A stretch of DNA of 64,000 bases. It comes from Oligoflexia bacterium (GTDB taxonomy: Bacteria > Bdellovibrionota_B > Oligoflexia > Oligoflexales > JAGOVF01). The stretch covers positions 1 to 64,000 of the forward strand of contig JAUILP010000008.1 in the NCBI GenBank assembly GCA_030432875.1, in the 5' to 3' direction. The stretch's first letter is position 1, and every line of letters starts with the position of its first letter. Below the pieces are notes generated by a model. That model made no database searches and was not told the DNA's origin. It saw nothing but the letters and a program-made list of their open reading frames with translations. The position numbers were made by a program, and so were the translations under genes. Of this stretch, positions 52,698 through 61,494 are shown piece after piece.

Positions 52698-53378
52698 TTA
52701 CTCATAATAGTAGGCGAGACCAAAGCTCAGTTCGCTATTTTGCCGCTGTGCCTGTTTTGCACCAAGATCATTGCTACTTTTATAGTTGCGTAGTGAATAT
52801 AAACTGCTTTTATAAGCTGATGTGACATGAAATCCAGCAATTACCGGTATTTCAATCCCTAAACTTACGTTGTAACCTGGGCCAACGCCTCTTACGCTAG
52901 ATGCGCTGCGATTTCCTGTAAAGTTACCATCAATACCTAAGGCACTTTCTTCGCGCGTTTCATTGATTTGGCTATAATAAAGTCCAGCACCAAATTCAAA
53001 ATACAGCATGCGTCCAAAAAGAAGTCTGGCAAATACGCTTCCCGACTTGAGTTTTGAAATATTTTCTCTATCTAACTCTACAGATTGGTCCAAGGTTGTT
53101 TCATGTTGATTATTTGTTACCGTTTCAATATTTCCTGAGATACCAAAATTGAAAACGCTGAAACCATATCCTAGGTAAGGGCTAAAAGACCGACTTTCCG
53201 TAGAGACTTTGCTATAGGAACTTTGGCTGTCGCCACCGTAATTACGAAATTGATTGGTACCAATACCGAGAGAAGTTCCAAAATTAAAACCATTCCGTCT
53301 ATCGCGCGCTGCTTCTAACGGCAAGCCGCTCATCATCATTATGACAACCAAATTAATTTTTAATAGTGACCTGTTCAT
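52698..53378 (-). CDS. Outer-membrane beta-barrel protein
   Basis: A 226-residue protein with a signal peptide (INLVVIMMMSGLPLEAA) and alternating strands throughout: FNFGTSLGIGTNQF, FSPYLGYGFSVFNFGISGN, LYFEFGAGLYYSQI, GPGYNVSLGIEIPVIAGFHVTSAYKSSL and a last strand LSFGLAYYYE. AGGAGG precedes the ATG. It resembles small 8-strand barrels and the remnant at 307-748 in style. Function is unknown. An intrinsic terminator lies about 170 bases downstream. Confidence 0.78.
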   Translation of the reverse strand: MNRSLLKINLVVIMMMSGLPLEAARDRRNGFNFGTSLGIGTNQFRNYGGDSQSSYSKVSTESRSFSPYLGYGFSVFNFGISGNIETVTNNQHETTLDQSVELDRENISKLKSGSVFARLLFGRMLYFEFGAGLYYSQINETREESALGIDGNFTGNRSASSVRGVGPGYNVSLGIEIPVIAGFHVTSAYKSSLYSLRNYKSSNDLGAKQAQRQNSELSFGLAYYYE

Positions 53379-53771
53379 CTGAGCCTCCTGATTTTTTCAG
53401 TTTCAGCAGAATAATTATTTCTAAATTTATGCGACGATTTTCTGATTATCAGGAAGCAAAACTGATGCCACGGCGCCCCTTTAAGAAATTAATATATTTT
53501 AATAAATGATATTAGATATTTATTTTAATTCCAGTTAATATAGAGCTTTGTATTTTATCCCTAATGTCCACTAAATTATTTACAAATGTTAATTTTTTAG
53601 ACATTGAAACCAGAATTTTTTAGGATGTGTATCACCCAAGAACTTAGGAGACCATCTGCAAAATGAGTCCTTGCAAGCTACTTTCTGCCTAAGTAAGGGG
53701 TTATTTACCAATATCTTCAAAGTTTAAAAAAATATGACAGGGGTTTCCACTGAATTCGCTCCGCTCATCCA
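53379..53771. other. Non-coding spacer with IS remnant edge
   Basis: This AT-rich spacer contains the barrel promoter on the minus strand. Near 53740-53778 an imperfect palindrome (GTTTCCA / TGGAAAC arms) contains CGCTCCGCTCAT, a string also found in inverted form in the 36640 repeats, and leads into the transposase remnant. Confidence 0.35.
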
Positions 53772-54149
53772 TTGGAAACGCCTGTTACTTTAGCCGAAGT
53801 AATAAAAGGATATAGAGATAGAGCTATCGTAGAAGATGTTTTTCGCATCACCAAGTCAGATCGCTGGGTAAAAATGGACCCTGCATTTCACTGGACTGAT
53901 TCTACAATCAGAGTACATTCGCTAACCTGTATTATTGGTCTTCTTTTAGTCAGAATTGCCCATAAGCGAGCAAAACAAAATGGTTTCACCAATAGCGCTG
54001 ATCGTATGCTGGAATTACTTAGCGGCATTCGCTCTGCAGTTTTATTTTATCCAAAATCGGCTAAGCCACATCGAAAATTGTGCTCCCTATCAAATGCGCA
54101 ACAAGATCTACTGACTAAATTAAAACATCAAATCCCTGATAGTAGGTAA
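53772..54149 (+). pseudogene. IS1634-like transposase C-terminal remnant
   Basis: A 125-residue frame reads VIKGYRDRAIVEDVFRITKS, FHWTDSTIRVHSLTCIIGLLLVRIAHKRAK and GIRSAVLFYPKSAKP. This is the C-terminal part of IS1634/IS4-superfamily transposases: the Y-R-x-x-x-x-I-E-D-x-F-R block with the catalytic Glu, then H-W-T-D-x-x-I-x-x-H. The N-terminal two thirds, including both catalytic Asp, is missing and no ribosome binding site precedes it. It is followed by a perfect 30-base palindrome. It is a dead remnant. Confidence 0.8.
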
Positions 54150-54164
54150 TCCCCCTTCCGTGCC

Positions 54165-54199
54165 TTGAAACCCTTTGCTAGCAAAGGGTTTCAAATTTT
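54165..54199. terminator. Perfect 30-base palindrome, probable terminator of the transposase remnant
   Basis: TTGAAACCCTTTGCT (54165-54179) is followed directly by its exact reverse complement (54180-54194), then ATTTTG. It begins 16 bases after the transposase stop. The long stem and T-rich follow-on fit an intrinsic terminator, though the T tract is short. An IS end structure is the alternative. The remainder to 54451 shows nothing else. Confidence 0.65.
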
Positions 54200-54451
54200 G
54201 TCTTAAGCTATTGGCGAAAGTCCGGTCTAAGTTGTCGAGCATCTCAGTAAATACATTTAAATTATTCCACAAAAAACGACTGTCAGTCCTACGACCTCAA
54301 TTTCATTGGCAAACATAATTCGCCTAAAATTAGTAGATAAACTATATAACAGGGAGGCTACGACATAGATTATACAAGTAACTTTTCATCTAAAATTTAA
54401 TCAATTATAAATGATTAAATTTTGCCATCAAAAAATAAAGTATGCTGGGTC

Positions 54452-55216
54452 TTAGCTCTTAAGCTTGAGACCTATAGGGCAATGATCAGATCCCAAAATC
54501 TGCGGATAAAGGCAAGAATTTTCTACGCGTCTGACAAAACGCTCGGAAACCAAAAAATAATCAATGCGCCAACCAACATTACGTGGGCGCGCACCAGCGC
54601 GGTAACTCCACCAAGTATAATGCCCCGTTTCTTGGGGATGTTGATGGCGAAATATGTCCACAAATCCATTGTTAAGATAGGCATCAAAGGCTTCACGTTC
54701 TTCACTTGTAAAACCGGGGCTTCCCACATTTTGCTTCGGACGCGCCAGATCAATTTCTTTATGGGCGACATTAAAATCCCCACATACAACAACGGCTTTT
54801 TTTCTGTCTAAAGCCCTAAGGTACTGGCAGCAGGCTGGTTCCCAAATCTTGGTGCGAAACTCCAAGCGCTTTAATTCATTTCCCGCATTTGGGGTATATA
54901 GAGTCACAAGAAAAAAATCAGCATATTCAAGAGTGATCACTCTGCCTTCAGAAAAGGACTCTGGCGGACTCTCATTCATTCCATAGAAAACCGCCAAAGG
55001 CTCTTGCTTCACCATAATGCAGGTGCCGCTATAGCCAGGGCGCGCTGCAGACAACCAAAATTCCTTATAGCCTTTGAGAGGGTGGCTTACCTGAGACTCC
55101 TGGGCTTTAGTTTCCTGGAGGCAAATCACATCAGGATCTTCCGCCGCAATAAATTCAGCGAACCCCTTTTTAAGCACCGCGCGAATCCCGTTAACGTTCC
55201 ACGAAATTATTTTCAT
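54452..55216 (-). CDS. xthA: Exodeoxyribonuclease III
   Basis: A 254-residue EEP-fold enzyme that cleaves DNA at apurinic sites and acts as a 3'-5' exonuclease in base excision repair. Signatures: IISWNVNGIRAVLKKGF, CLQETKAQ (metal Glu), VVCGDFNVAH, VGWRIDYFLVS and LGSDHCPIGLKL (catalytic Asp-His). The length is normal. The start is near the family consensus, although no strong ribosome binding site is visible. It is downstream of accC on the same strand and may be in the same transcript. Confidence 0.96.
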   Translation of the reverse strand: MKIISWNVNGIRAVLKKGFAEFIAAEDPDVICLQETKAQESQVSHPLKGYKEFWLSAARPGYSGTCIMVKQEPLAVFYGMNESPPESFSEGRVITLEYADFFLVTLYTPNAGNELKRLEFRTKIWEPACCQYLRALDRKKAVVVCGDFNVAHKEIDLARPKQNVGSPGFTSEEREAFDAYLNNGFVDIFRHQHPQETGHYTWWSYRAGARPRNVGWRIDYFLVSERFVRRVENSCLYPQILGSDHCPIGLKLKS

Positions 55217-55274
55217 CGTTTTAGGCTTGACCCTAACTCTGGTAAACAGTCAAAGAATATTTTGTATAAATAAA

Positions 55275-56615
55275 TTAAATATATTTGTGTTCGACAAGAA
55301 ATTTGGTCGAAACATTACCTTTAATAAACTCAGGATCATCCATGATGCGCAGATGAAATTCGATGTTTGTTCTAATGCCATCCACTTTCATTTCCATTAA
55401 GGCGCGTTTCATCCTTTGAATGGCTTCTTCTCGCGTGCGGCCATGAGCCAACAATTTTGCAATCATCGAATCATAAAGCGAAGGCACGGTATAACCCCTG
55501 TAAATCATGCTGTCCACCCTAATTCCTGGGCCTCCAGGCTCATGATAAGCCGAAATATTTCCGGGCCACGGGGCAAATGTTTTGGGATCCTCGGCATTGA
55601 TGCGGCACTCTATGGCGTGACCTCTTAAAACAATATCATCCTGAGACACTGAAAGTTTCTCCCCTGCCGCTATTTGAATCTGCTCTTTGATGAGATCATG
55701 ACCAGTCACGAGCTCAGTTACGGGGTGTTCCACTTGAATGCGGGTATTGACTTCCATAAAATAGACTTGACCGCGTTCATCCATAAGAAACTCAGCCGTG
55801 GCCATAGATTCATAATTGACAAAGCGCAGTAATTTTTTCGCAGTTTCCCCAATTTCAGCGCGAAACTTTGCATCAACAACGGGACAGGGGGCCTCTTCAA
55901 TGAGTTTTTGATGCCGCCTCTGGATAGAACAATCACGCTCACCAAAGTGAACATAATTGCCATATGAATCTCCAGCCAGCTGGACTTCGACATGCCGAGG
56001 CCTTTCAACATACCGCTCGATAAAGACATCGGGATTATTAAAGCTAGCTTCTGCTTCGCTCCGCGCCAAGGGATAAAGCTTTATTAACTCTTTTTCCTCA
56101 CGCACAATTTTCATGCCACGCCCGCCACCACCTGCTGCGGCCTTGATAATGACAGGAAAACCTATTTTTGAGCAGACTTCACGCGCTTCTTCAAGGCTTT
56201 TGACCGTGCCAGGGCTACCCGGCAGCAGCGGCACCCCAACTTCAATCGCAATTGCTCGCGCTTCGACTTTGTTGCCGAGAGCCTTAATTTGTTCTGATTT
56301 TGGTCCAATAAATCTAATTTTATAAGCTTCACACACAGCCGCAAATTCGTGGCTTTCAGAAAGAAACCCATAGCCAGGATGAATCGCATCCGCCCCGGAA
56401 ACCTCAGCCGCGCTCATAATCCTAGGAATTGATAAATAACTCCCGACACTCGGACCAGGCCCAATGCATATGCTTTCATCGGCCAATTTTGCGTGCAGAG
56501 AGTCGCGATCTGCCGTAGAATGCACGGCTACAGAACGAATGCCCATTTCTCGGCACGCCCGAATGACTCTAATGGCAATTTCACCACGATTAGATATTAG
56601 AATTTTTTTAAACAC
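55275..56615 (-). CDS. accC: Acetyl-CoA carboxylase, biotin carboxylase subunit
   Basis: The GTG at 56615 is preferred as start: AGGTGGGG lies five bases upstream, and the protein then opens MFKKILISNRGEIAIRVIRAC as the family does (446 aa). It carboxylates biotin on AccB with ATP and bicarbonate. ATP-grasp features include IIKAAAGGGGRGMKIV, ERDCSIQRRHQKLIEEAPCP, and the catalytic FMEVNTRIQVEHPVTE. It is the last of the efp-accB-accC group. accA and accD are not in the window. Confidence 0.96.
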   Translation of the reverse strand: MFKKILISNRGEIAIRVIRACREMGIRSVAVHSTADRDSLHAKLADESICIGPGPSVGSYLSIPRIMSAAEVSGADAIHPGYGFLSESHEFAAVCEAYKIRFIGPKSEQIKALGNKVEARAIAIEVGVPLLPGSPGTVKSLEEAREVCSKIGFPVIIKAAAGGGGRGMKIVREEKELIKLYPLARSEAEASFNNPDVFIERYVERPRHVEVQLAGDSYGNYVHFGERDCSIQRRHQKLIEEAPCPVVDAKFRAEIGETAKKLLRFVNYESMATAEFLMDERGQVYFMEVNTRIQVEHPVTELVTGHDLIKEQIQIAAGEKLSVSQDDIVLRGHAIECRINAEDPKTFAPWPGNISAYHEPGGPGIRVDSMIYRGYTVPSLYDSMIAKLLAHGRTREEAIQRMKRALMEMKVDGIRTNIEFHLRIMDDPEFIKGNVSTKFLVEHKYI

Positions 56616-56768
56616 GTTGCCCCACCTAAAACTATAGCTTTGTGGGATTTGACTCATACAAAATCCATCCTAATAAAATGGTCTAAAAAATTTTAACCAA
56701 CTTATCAGCATGGAGATTTGAGACTCTAAATCCCAGATAAAATCCGAACTAAAACCGAGATGCCTCTA

Positions 56769-57308
56769 TTACTTGATAACAAATAGCAGTTGATCGAATT
56801 CCACAGCATCTTCATTTTTCACCAAGATTTCTTGAATCGTGCCTGACTCTTCTGCTTCAATTTCGTTCATAATTTTCATAGCTTCTATGATGCATAAGGT
56901 ATCACCTTTTTGGACTCTCTGGCCAATTTTGACAAAGGGCTCGGCATCAGGGCTGGACGCCGCATAATAGGTGCCGACAAAGGGCGATTTTATTGGTTTG
57001 CCATCCATAATTTTTTCAGGAGTTGCCGCAGCTCGGTCGCTGTTATGCGTCTCAAAAGGCTGAGGAGCCTGACGTCTTGCGGGATCTAAAGTTTCCCCAT
57101 AATACCCACCCCCGCCCATTGCAGGATAGTACTGGGGTGGCTGAACACCCGGATAGACCGGTGCCTGCTGCACATACTGAGGCGCAGAAACATCCGCTAA
57201 GCGCAGCTTAATTTTATCTTCGTCGTGCTCAATTTCAAGTTCTTTAATGCCACTGGATGCCATCAATTTGGTCAGCTTTTCTAAAGTTTCAAAATCAACT
57301 TTTATCAT
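56769..57308 (-). CDS. accB: Acetyl-CoA carboxylase, biotin carboxyl carrier protein
   Basis: The protein (179 aa) carries biotin on K145 in the motif EAMKIMNEIEA. A helical N-terminal part (to about 40) is joined by a long Pro/Gln/Tyr-rich linker (45-85) to the biotinyl domain (100-179). Its ATG shares one base with the efp stop (TAATG), so the two are translationally coupled. The biotin carboxylase gene follows about 150 bases on. Confidence 0.96.
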   Translation of the reverse strand: MIKVDFETLEKLTKLMASSGIKELEIEHDEDKIKLRLADVSAPQYVQQAPVYPGVQPPQYYPAMGGGGYYGETLDPARRQAPQPFETHNSDRAAATPEKIMDGKPIKSPFVGTYYAASSPDAEPFVKIGQRVQKGDTLCIIEAMKIMNEIEAEESGTIQEILVKNEDAVEFDQLLFVIK

Positions 57309-57874
57309 TATTTCACCTTTTCTACATAGGTTTTTGTACGGGTATCAATCTTAAGCATGTCGCCCCTATTAATATGAAAGGGAACAGTAACAACAAGCCC
57401 CGTACTCATCGTTGCTGGCTTGCCGCCGCCTCCAGAAGTATCCCCTTTGATATTAGGCGGTGCTTCTGTGACTTCAAGTACCACAAAGTTATCAATCTCG
57501 ACGGCAATCGCTTTGCCTTGAAAATAAGTGCCTTTAACCATGCTATTTTCAACAATAAAAAATTTTGCGTCGCCTAATTCCTCTGAGGTGAGGCTCAACT
57601 GATCAAAGGACTCATTGTCCATAAAAACATAGTTAGTTCCATCATTATATAAATACTGGAGCTGCCTAAATTCCAAATCTGGAGCATCAACTTTGTCGCC
57701 CACTTTATAGGTAACCTCGACCACTTGCTGAGTCTCAATGTTTTTAAGGCGGGTGCGTACAAAAGAACTACCTTTGCCTGGACTCACATGCTGAAAATCT
57801 ACGATAGTCCAGGGTTTATTATTATGGGTAACATGCAGTCCCTTACGAAAATCGTTGGTCGAATACTGCGCCAT
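57308..57874 (-). CDS. efp: Translation elongation factor P
   Basis: EF-P rescues ribosomes stalled at polyproline. The three-barrel protein (188 aa) has the loop SPGKGSSF with K34, the residue modified in many bacteria. Family blocks: KPWTIVDFQHVSPGKG, VEVTYKVGDKVDAPDL, QYLYNDGTNYVFMD, and the C-terminal signature VTEAPPNIKGDTSGGGGKPATM. AAGGA stands before the ATG. No EpmA/EpmB modification genes are in the window. It leads the efp-accB-accC operon, an order common in bacteria. Confidence 0.97.
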   Translation of the reverse strand: MAQYSTNDFRKGLHVTHNNKPWTIVDFQHVSPGKGSSFVRTRLKNIETQQVVEVTYKVGDKVDAPDLEFRQLQYLYNDGTNYVFMDNESFDQLSLTSEELGDAKFFIVENSMVKGTYFQGKAIAVEIDNFVVLEVTEAPPNIKGDTSGGGGKPATMSTGLVVTVPFHINRGDMLKIDTRTKTYVEKVK

Positions 57875-58239
57875 TGGTAAAAATCCTTATTTAAATGTAA
57901 ACGTTCATATGGATTAACAATTATCACCTGTATTTATAAAATAAAAACTACGCTCACCCCATACTCGCCAAATTTCTTACAGCCTCAGGTTCACCCGAGC
58001 AAAGAAGAAGAATATCTTTTAAAACAAAGAATTTCAAGATTTTAAGAAACCAATAACCAGGAAGTCCTTTGGTTATCTGAAAAAACAATCGTAAACCATC
58101 CTGTGCCGCCCTTTAACCCACTAAATCAACATTAAATTTATTTTTTTTTCTACCGAAAAGATCGTGTTAGGAGAGAGAATGTTATACTCATTAGGATAGG
58201 CAATTTTTAACTGCCCCATCCCTAAGTAAGGCAAACGCT
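57875..58239. other. Divergent non-coding spacer
   Basis: This spacer separates efp (minus) from the VTT-hydrolase gene (plus). A TATACT near 58182 could be a -10 box for the latter, but no good -35 is at the expected distance. Nothing else was recognised. Confidence 0.35.
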
Positions 58240-59823
58240 GTGAAGCAAGGCATTAAGGAACAACTCAGGACAGTATTTCTCGTAGAGATTCTGCTCGTGA
58301 GCCTATATGCCTTATTCTTATACATTTTTTGGACAAATTATTGTGCAGGCAGTCTTAAGCAATGCTTAGGGGGCAGTGAAACCATCGCCCCTCTTAAGTT
58401 TTTATTTCTGAGTTTTTTAAGACCGGTTTTGCTCACCCCCCAAGCCTTTATGACCTACGTAGCGGGGAGCAATTTTTCTTTGGTGACGGCAGCTCTGCTT
58501 TCGGCGCTTGGCAATGTTCTTTCCTGTTTATCAATATTTCTCATTTCTAAGCATATTGGCGTCCGCCTAGTCCGTCCTTGGCTCATAACGAACTTGCCTG
58601 AGACTTACAAATTTTTGCGGTCTCAGGACTACAAAGTTGTTTTTTTAATGCGCTGTATTCCCTTTATTCCATTTGACTTCCTCTCTATCGCCTTTGGGGC
58701 AGCAAATTTTAGGATATCTAGCGTCCTTTTAGCGACTTTTTTGGGCAGTCTTCCCGAGTCGATCATTTTGAGCAAGTTGGCATCACCCAACGCTGAGAAT
58801 ATCATGCAAACGACCCTCATCATCGGAGTCGTGGTTGTGGTGGGCAGCCTTATCATCTTAGGTTTTGAAATCATTAGCCGCCGCAAAGGCTATGGACTTA
58901 TCCGAAGAATGCGCGCGATGTTTCGAGAACTTGAATATGAGATTCGCCGTAATAACGATATTATCAAGCGCTTTCAGCACGATGACAAAAAAATCCCCAT
59001 TTTGCTTCTCTACGGTTTTTTTAGTTCGCGCCGAGCCCTAACCGTATTAGAAAAACATCTTATCGCCCGAGGGTATAATGTCTTAAGCTTCAACCTTGGC
59101 GGCCTCCTCGGGGTTTTTTTCACACGCGGGATTACCGAGACAGCGAGCTTTATCGATTACAAATTGAAAAGGCAATTTACGCGCTACAATTTTGACAAAA
59201 TACATATTGTTGCTCATTCAAAAGGGGGACTCGTCGCACTGTGGTGGCTACTTAAGCTCGGGGGATCAAAACATTGTAGCAAAGTTATTTGTTTGGGGAC
59301 TCCATTTAGGGGTTCTTCCCTAACCTACTTAGCCTTAATAACGCCGTTAGGTTATATGTGGCGCGATGTTTGGCAAATGCGCCCGGGATCTTCTTTTATT
59401 AAACAATTGCGTGATGCTCCCATACCCAAAGAAAGCAAAATTTTTTGCTTATATTCAGACCGGGATCGAGTTTCCAACGGGAACAGAGGCAAATATTTTC
59501 CGCGGTACGGCGAAGTTAATAATGTGACCAATATTCTCATGAAAAATGTTGGTCATTTTGAATTTCTTTATAAACGTATGATCGCCAATGAGATTGCCAC
59601 CATTCTCGGTTCTCCTTATAAAAATCCTACCGCTTTAGATGAGGTCACGACGCGTGAAGTTGAGATTTCGTCTGAAAATCTCGTTTCCCTGCACCTGCCC
59701 CTGACTAGCGATATCGTGAGCATAAATCCCGAAGGTGTTTCCCAATCTGATGGAGAGCAAAGCCAAATTACCGATGATTCACTTGCAGATACAAAGCCAT
59801 TATCAAATAAGAAAGCTTTTTAA
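58240..59823 (+). CDS. VTT/TVP38-type membrane domain fused to an alpha/beta-hydrolase
   Basis: The N-terminal 210 residues are a multi-pass SNARE-associated/VTT (TVP38, DedA-like) domain: PQAFMTYVAGSNFSLVTAALLSALGN and FLMRCIPFIPFDFLSIAFGAANFRIS are typical. Residues about 245-450 are an alpha/beta-hydrolase with the nucleophile elbow VAHSKGGLVAL (S327), an oxyanion-region start LLYGFFSSRRALTVLEKHL and a catalytic His in NVGHFEFLY (about 435). A polar tail of about 70 residues follows. It may flip and cleave a lipid, which is inference. The start is GTG with AAGG seven bases upstream. No partner gene is evident. Confidence 0.82.
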   Translation: MKQGIKEQLRTVFLVEILLVSLYALFLYIFWTNYCAGSLKQCLGGSETIAPLKFLFLSFLRPVLLTPQAFMTYVAGSNFSLVTAALLSALGNVLSCLSIFLISKHIGVRLVRPWLITNLPETYKFLRSQDYKVVFLMRCIPFIPFDFLSIAFGAANFRISSVLLATFLGSLPESIILSKLASPNAENIMQTTLIIGVVVVVGSLIILGFEIISRRKGYGLIRRMRAMFRELEYEIRRNNDIIKRFQHDDKKIPILLLYGFFSSRRALTVLEKHLIARGYNVLSFNLGGLLGVFFTRGITETASFIDYKLKRQFTRYNFDKIHIVAHSKGGLVALWWLLKLGGSKHCSKVICLGTPFRGSSLTYLALITPLGYMWRDVWQMRPGSSFIKQLRDAPIPKESKIFCLYSDRDRVSNGNRGKYFPRYGEVNNVTNILMKNVGHFEFLYKRMIANEIATILGSPYKNPTALDEVTTREVEISSENLVSLHLPLTSDIVSINPEGVSQSDGEQSQITDDSLADTKPLSNKKAF

Positions 59824-60155
59824 AAAAAATTGTTTTAGCGAAATGAGGCCGCAGTAAATATGTGTACAGAGTCAAAGACCGAAAGTAAAAACGCAAATTA
59901 ATCGCTTTTTTCTTGGAATTATTTTTTTCCCTTGCCTGAAGGAGATTCTTATATTATAGCTATAGAAATAGCAGCAGTGATAGCATCTGAGAACATAAAA
60001 CACTGAATTTTTCGAGTTATGCGTATGCGTAGTTGGTTTGATCTGTGGTATGCTTCTAGAAGCGAGTCCTTGCCGCACATGTAGAAAAAAAAGGGTTACA
60101 GCCCAAGGATCCTCCCGCTCCGGCTTCATATTCGGAATGGGTGGATTTTTTTTTG
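59824..60155. other. Non-coding spacer between convergent genes
   Basis: This spacer lies between the VTT-hydrolase gene and the pdhC stop. A minus-strand frame of 85 codons inside it has no ribosome binding site or family resemblance and is not called. A terminator at its right end is listed separately. Confidence 0.35.
60109..60154 (+). terminator. Probable intrinsic terminator for the plus-strand gene
   Basis: ATCCTCCC (60109-60116) pairs with GGGTGGAT (60139-60146) with one mismatch, with an inner CCG/CGG stem, followed by nine T (60146-60154). It would stop plus-strand transcription before it enters pdhC antisense. Confidence 0.5.
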
Positions 60156-61439
60156 TTATGCCAGCATGAGGTAAGGTTTTTCCAAATAGGAAACTAATGT
60201 CTTTAAAAATTCAGCCCCTACAGCGCCATCTACGACGCGGTGATCACACGACATGACTATGGTCATACGGTCACAGGCCTTAAGACTTCCCTGAGCATCA
60301 AATACTGCTTCCTTACGAATTGTTCCCACCGCGAGGATAGCCGCTTGAGGGGGGTTAATGATAGCAGTAAACTCTTCTATGCCAAGCATTCCCAGATTTG
60401 AAATGGTAAAAGTCCCACCTTGGTAGTCTTCATTTTTTAATTTTTCATTTTTTGCGGACATTGCCAATTGACGTGATTCCTGCGCAATAGCGGCTAAGCC
60501 TAGTTGATCAGTATGGCGTATAACTGGCGTCACCAAGCCTGCCTCTAAAGCAACCGCAATTGCAATATGGACATCACCCCATTCGATGATTTTATTGTCT
60601 GCCCAGGAAGCGTTGACCCTAGGATGCTGCAATAAAGCGCGTGAAGTCGCATAAATAATAAGATCATTGATGCTGATTTTTTGACCCAGACTTTTGCTTA
60701 TTTCTTCTTTAAGCACAAGCGCGGCTGTCATATCGATGGTGCGTTTTAAGTAAAAATGCGGCGCGTCATTTTTGGCACTAGTAAGCCTTTTAGCAATGGT
60801 TTTTCGCATGAGTGATAGTGGAACTTCTTTATTTTGTCCCAAAACAATAGCCCGTCTGGGTGAAGGTGCTCCCGAATGTCCTGAGGAAGCATTACTGATA
60901 TCCTTTGCAATGATTCTTCCCCCTGGTCCAGAACCCTTAAGTTGACTCAGGGTAACTCCTTGCTCTTTAGCTAGTTTTTTGGCAAGCGGCGAAGCTTTTA
61001 TGCGCCCTGAATCTTCGGGTGCAGTGCCACCATAAACCAACGTTTGCGGCTCCCGGGATGAACTTGCGGGAGCAGATTGGGTTAAATCTAGAGCTGCAGG
61101 TGCAGGTTTTTGGTCTCGCGAAGCTTCGCTACTATGCGAAGGTGCGCTTAGAGATTGCGCGAATTTTTTCAAAAGCTCATCAAGATCAAAGCTTTCATCT
61201 TTGGAACTGCCTAAAATAAGAAGGGGAGCCCCGATGGCAACAGCCGTTCCGGGATTTACTAATTTTTTAAGAATATATCCCGTTTCAGGTGAGGGATATT
61301 CCATCGTTGCTTTGTCCGTTTCTATTTCTACGAGAGATTCTCCCGCTTTAATTTTTTCACCATCTTCTTTCAACCACTGAGCAACTCCCCCCTCTTCCAT
61401 CGTATCGCTGAGCTTTGGCATCGTCAAAACCTGTGCCAT
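60156..61439 (-). CDS. pdhC: Pyruvate dehydrogenase E2 (dihydrolipoamide acetyltransferase)
   Basis: The protein (427 aa) has one lipoyl domain with lipoylated K43 (IETDKATMEYP), an Ala/Pro/Ser linker (100-145), a peripheral subunit-binding domain (about 148-185, ASPLAKKLAKEQGVTL, GPGGRIIAKDI) and the catalytic acetyltransferase domain ending with CDHRVVDGAVGAEFL (catalytic His and Asp). The single lipoyl domain and E1 alpha/beta type fit the PdhA-PdhB-PdhC arrangement. AGGAG stands before the ATG. An E3 gene is not in the window. Confidence 0.95.
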   Translation of the reverse strand: MAQVLTMPKLSDTMEEGGVAQWLKEDGEKIKAGESLVEIETDKATMEYPSPETGYILKKLVNPGTAVAIGAPLLILGSSKDESFDLDELLKKFAQSLSAPSHSSEASRDQKPAPAALDLTQSAPASSSREPQTLVYGGTAPEDSGRIKASPLAKKLAKEQGVTLSQLKGSGPGGRIIAKDISNASSGHSGAPSPRRAIVLGQNKEVPLSLMRKTIAKRLTSAKNDAPHFYLKRTIDMTAALVLKEEISKSLGQKISINDLIIYATSRALLQHPRVNASWADNKIIEWGDVHIAIAVALEAGLVTPVIRHTDQLGLAAIAQESRQLAMSAKNEKLKNEDYQGGTFTISNLGMLGIEEFTAIINPPQAAILAVGTIRKEAVFDAQGSLKACDRMTIVMSCDHRVVDGAVGAEFLKTLVSYLEKPYLMLA

Positions 61440-61494
61440 ATCTTATATCTCCTCGTCTTATTTTTTAAATAACTTCCAAGATCCGTGCCTATTC

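Noticed and set aside
54211-54230. GCGAAAGTCCGGTC, which resembles the conserved RNase P RNA GAGGAAAGTCCGGGC
   Set aside because: Only this short match is present. The other conserved RNase P segments and a 300-base folded region are missing between the transposase remnant and xthA.
59872-60129. Minus-strand 85-codon frame between the VTT-hydrolase and pdhC
   Set aside because: No ribosome binding site, an odd Cys/Tyr-rich composition and overlap with the probable plus-strand terminator.
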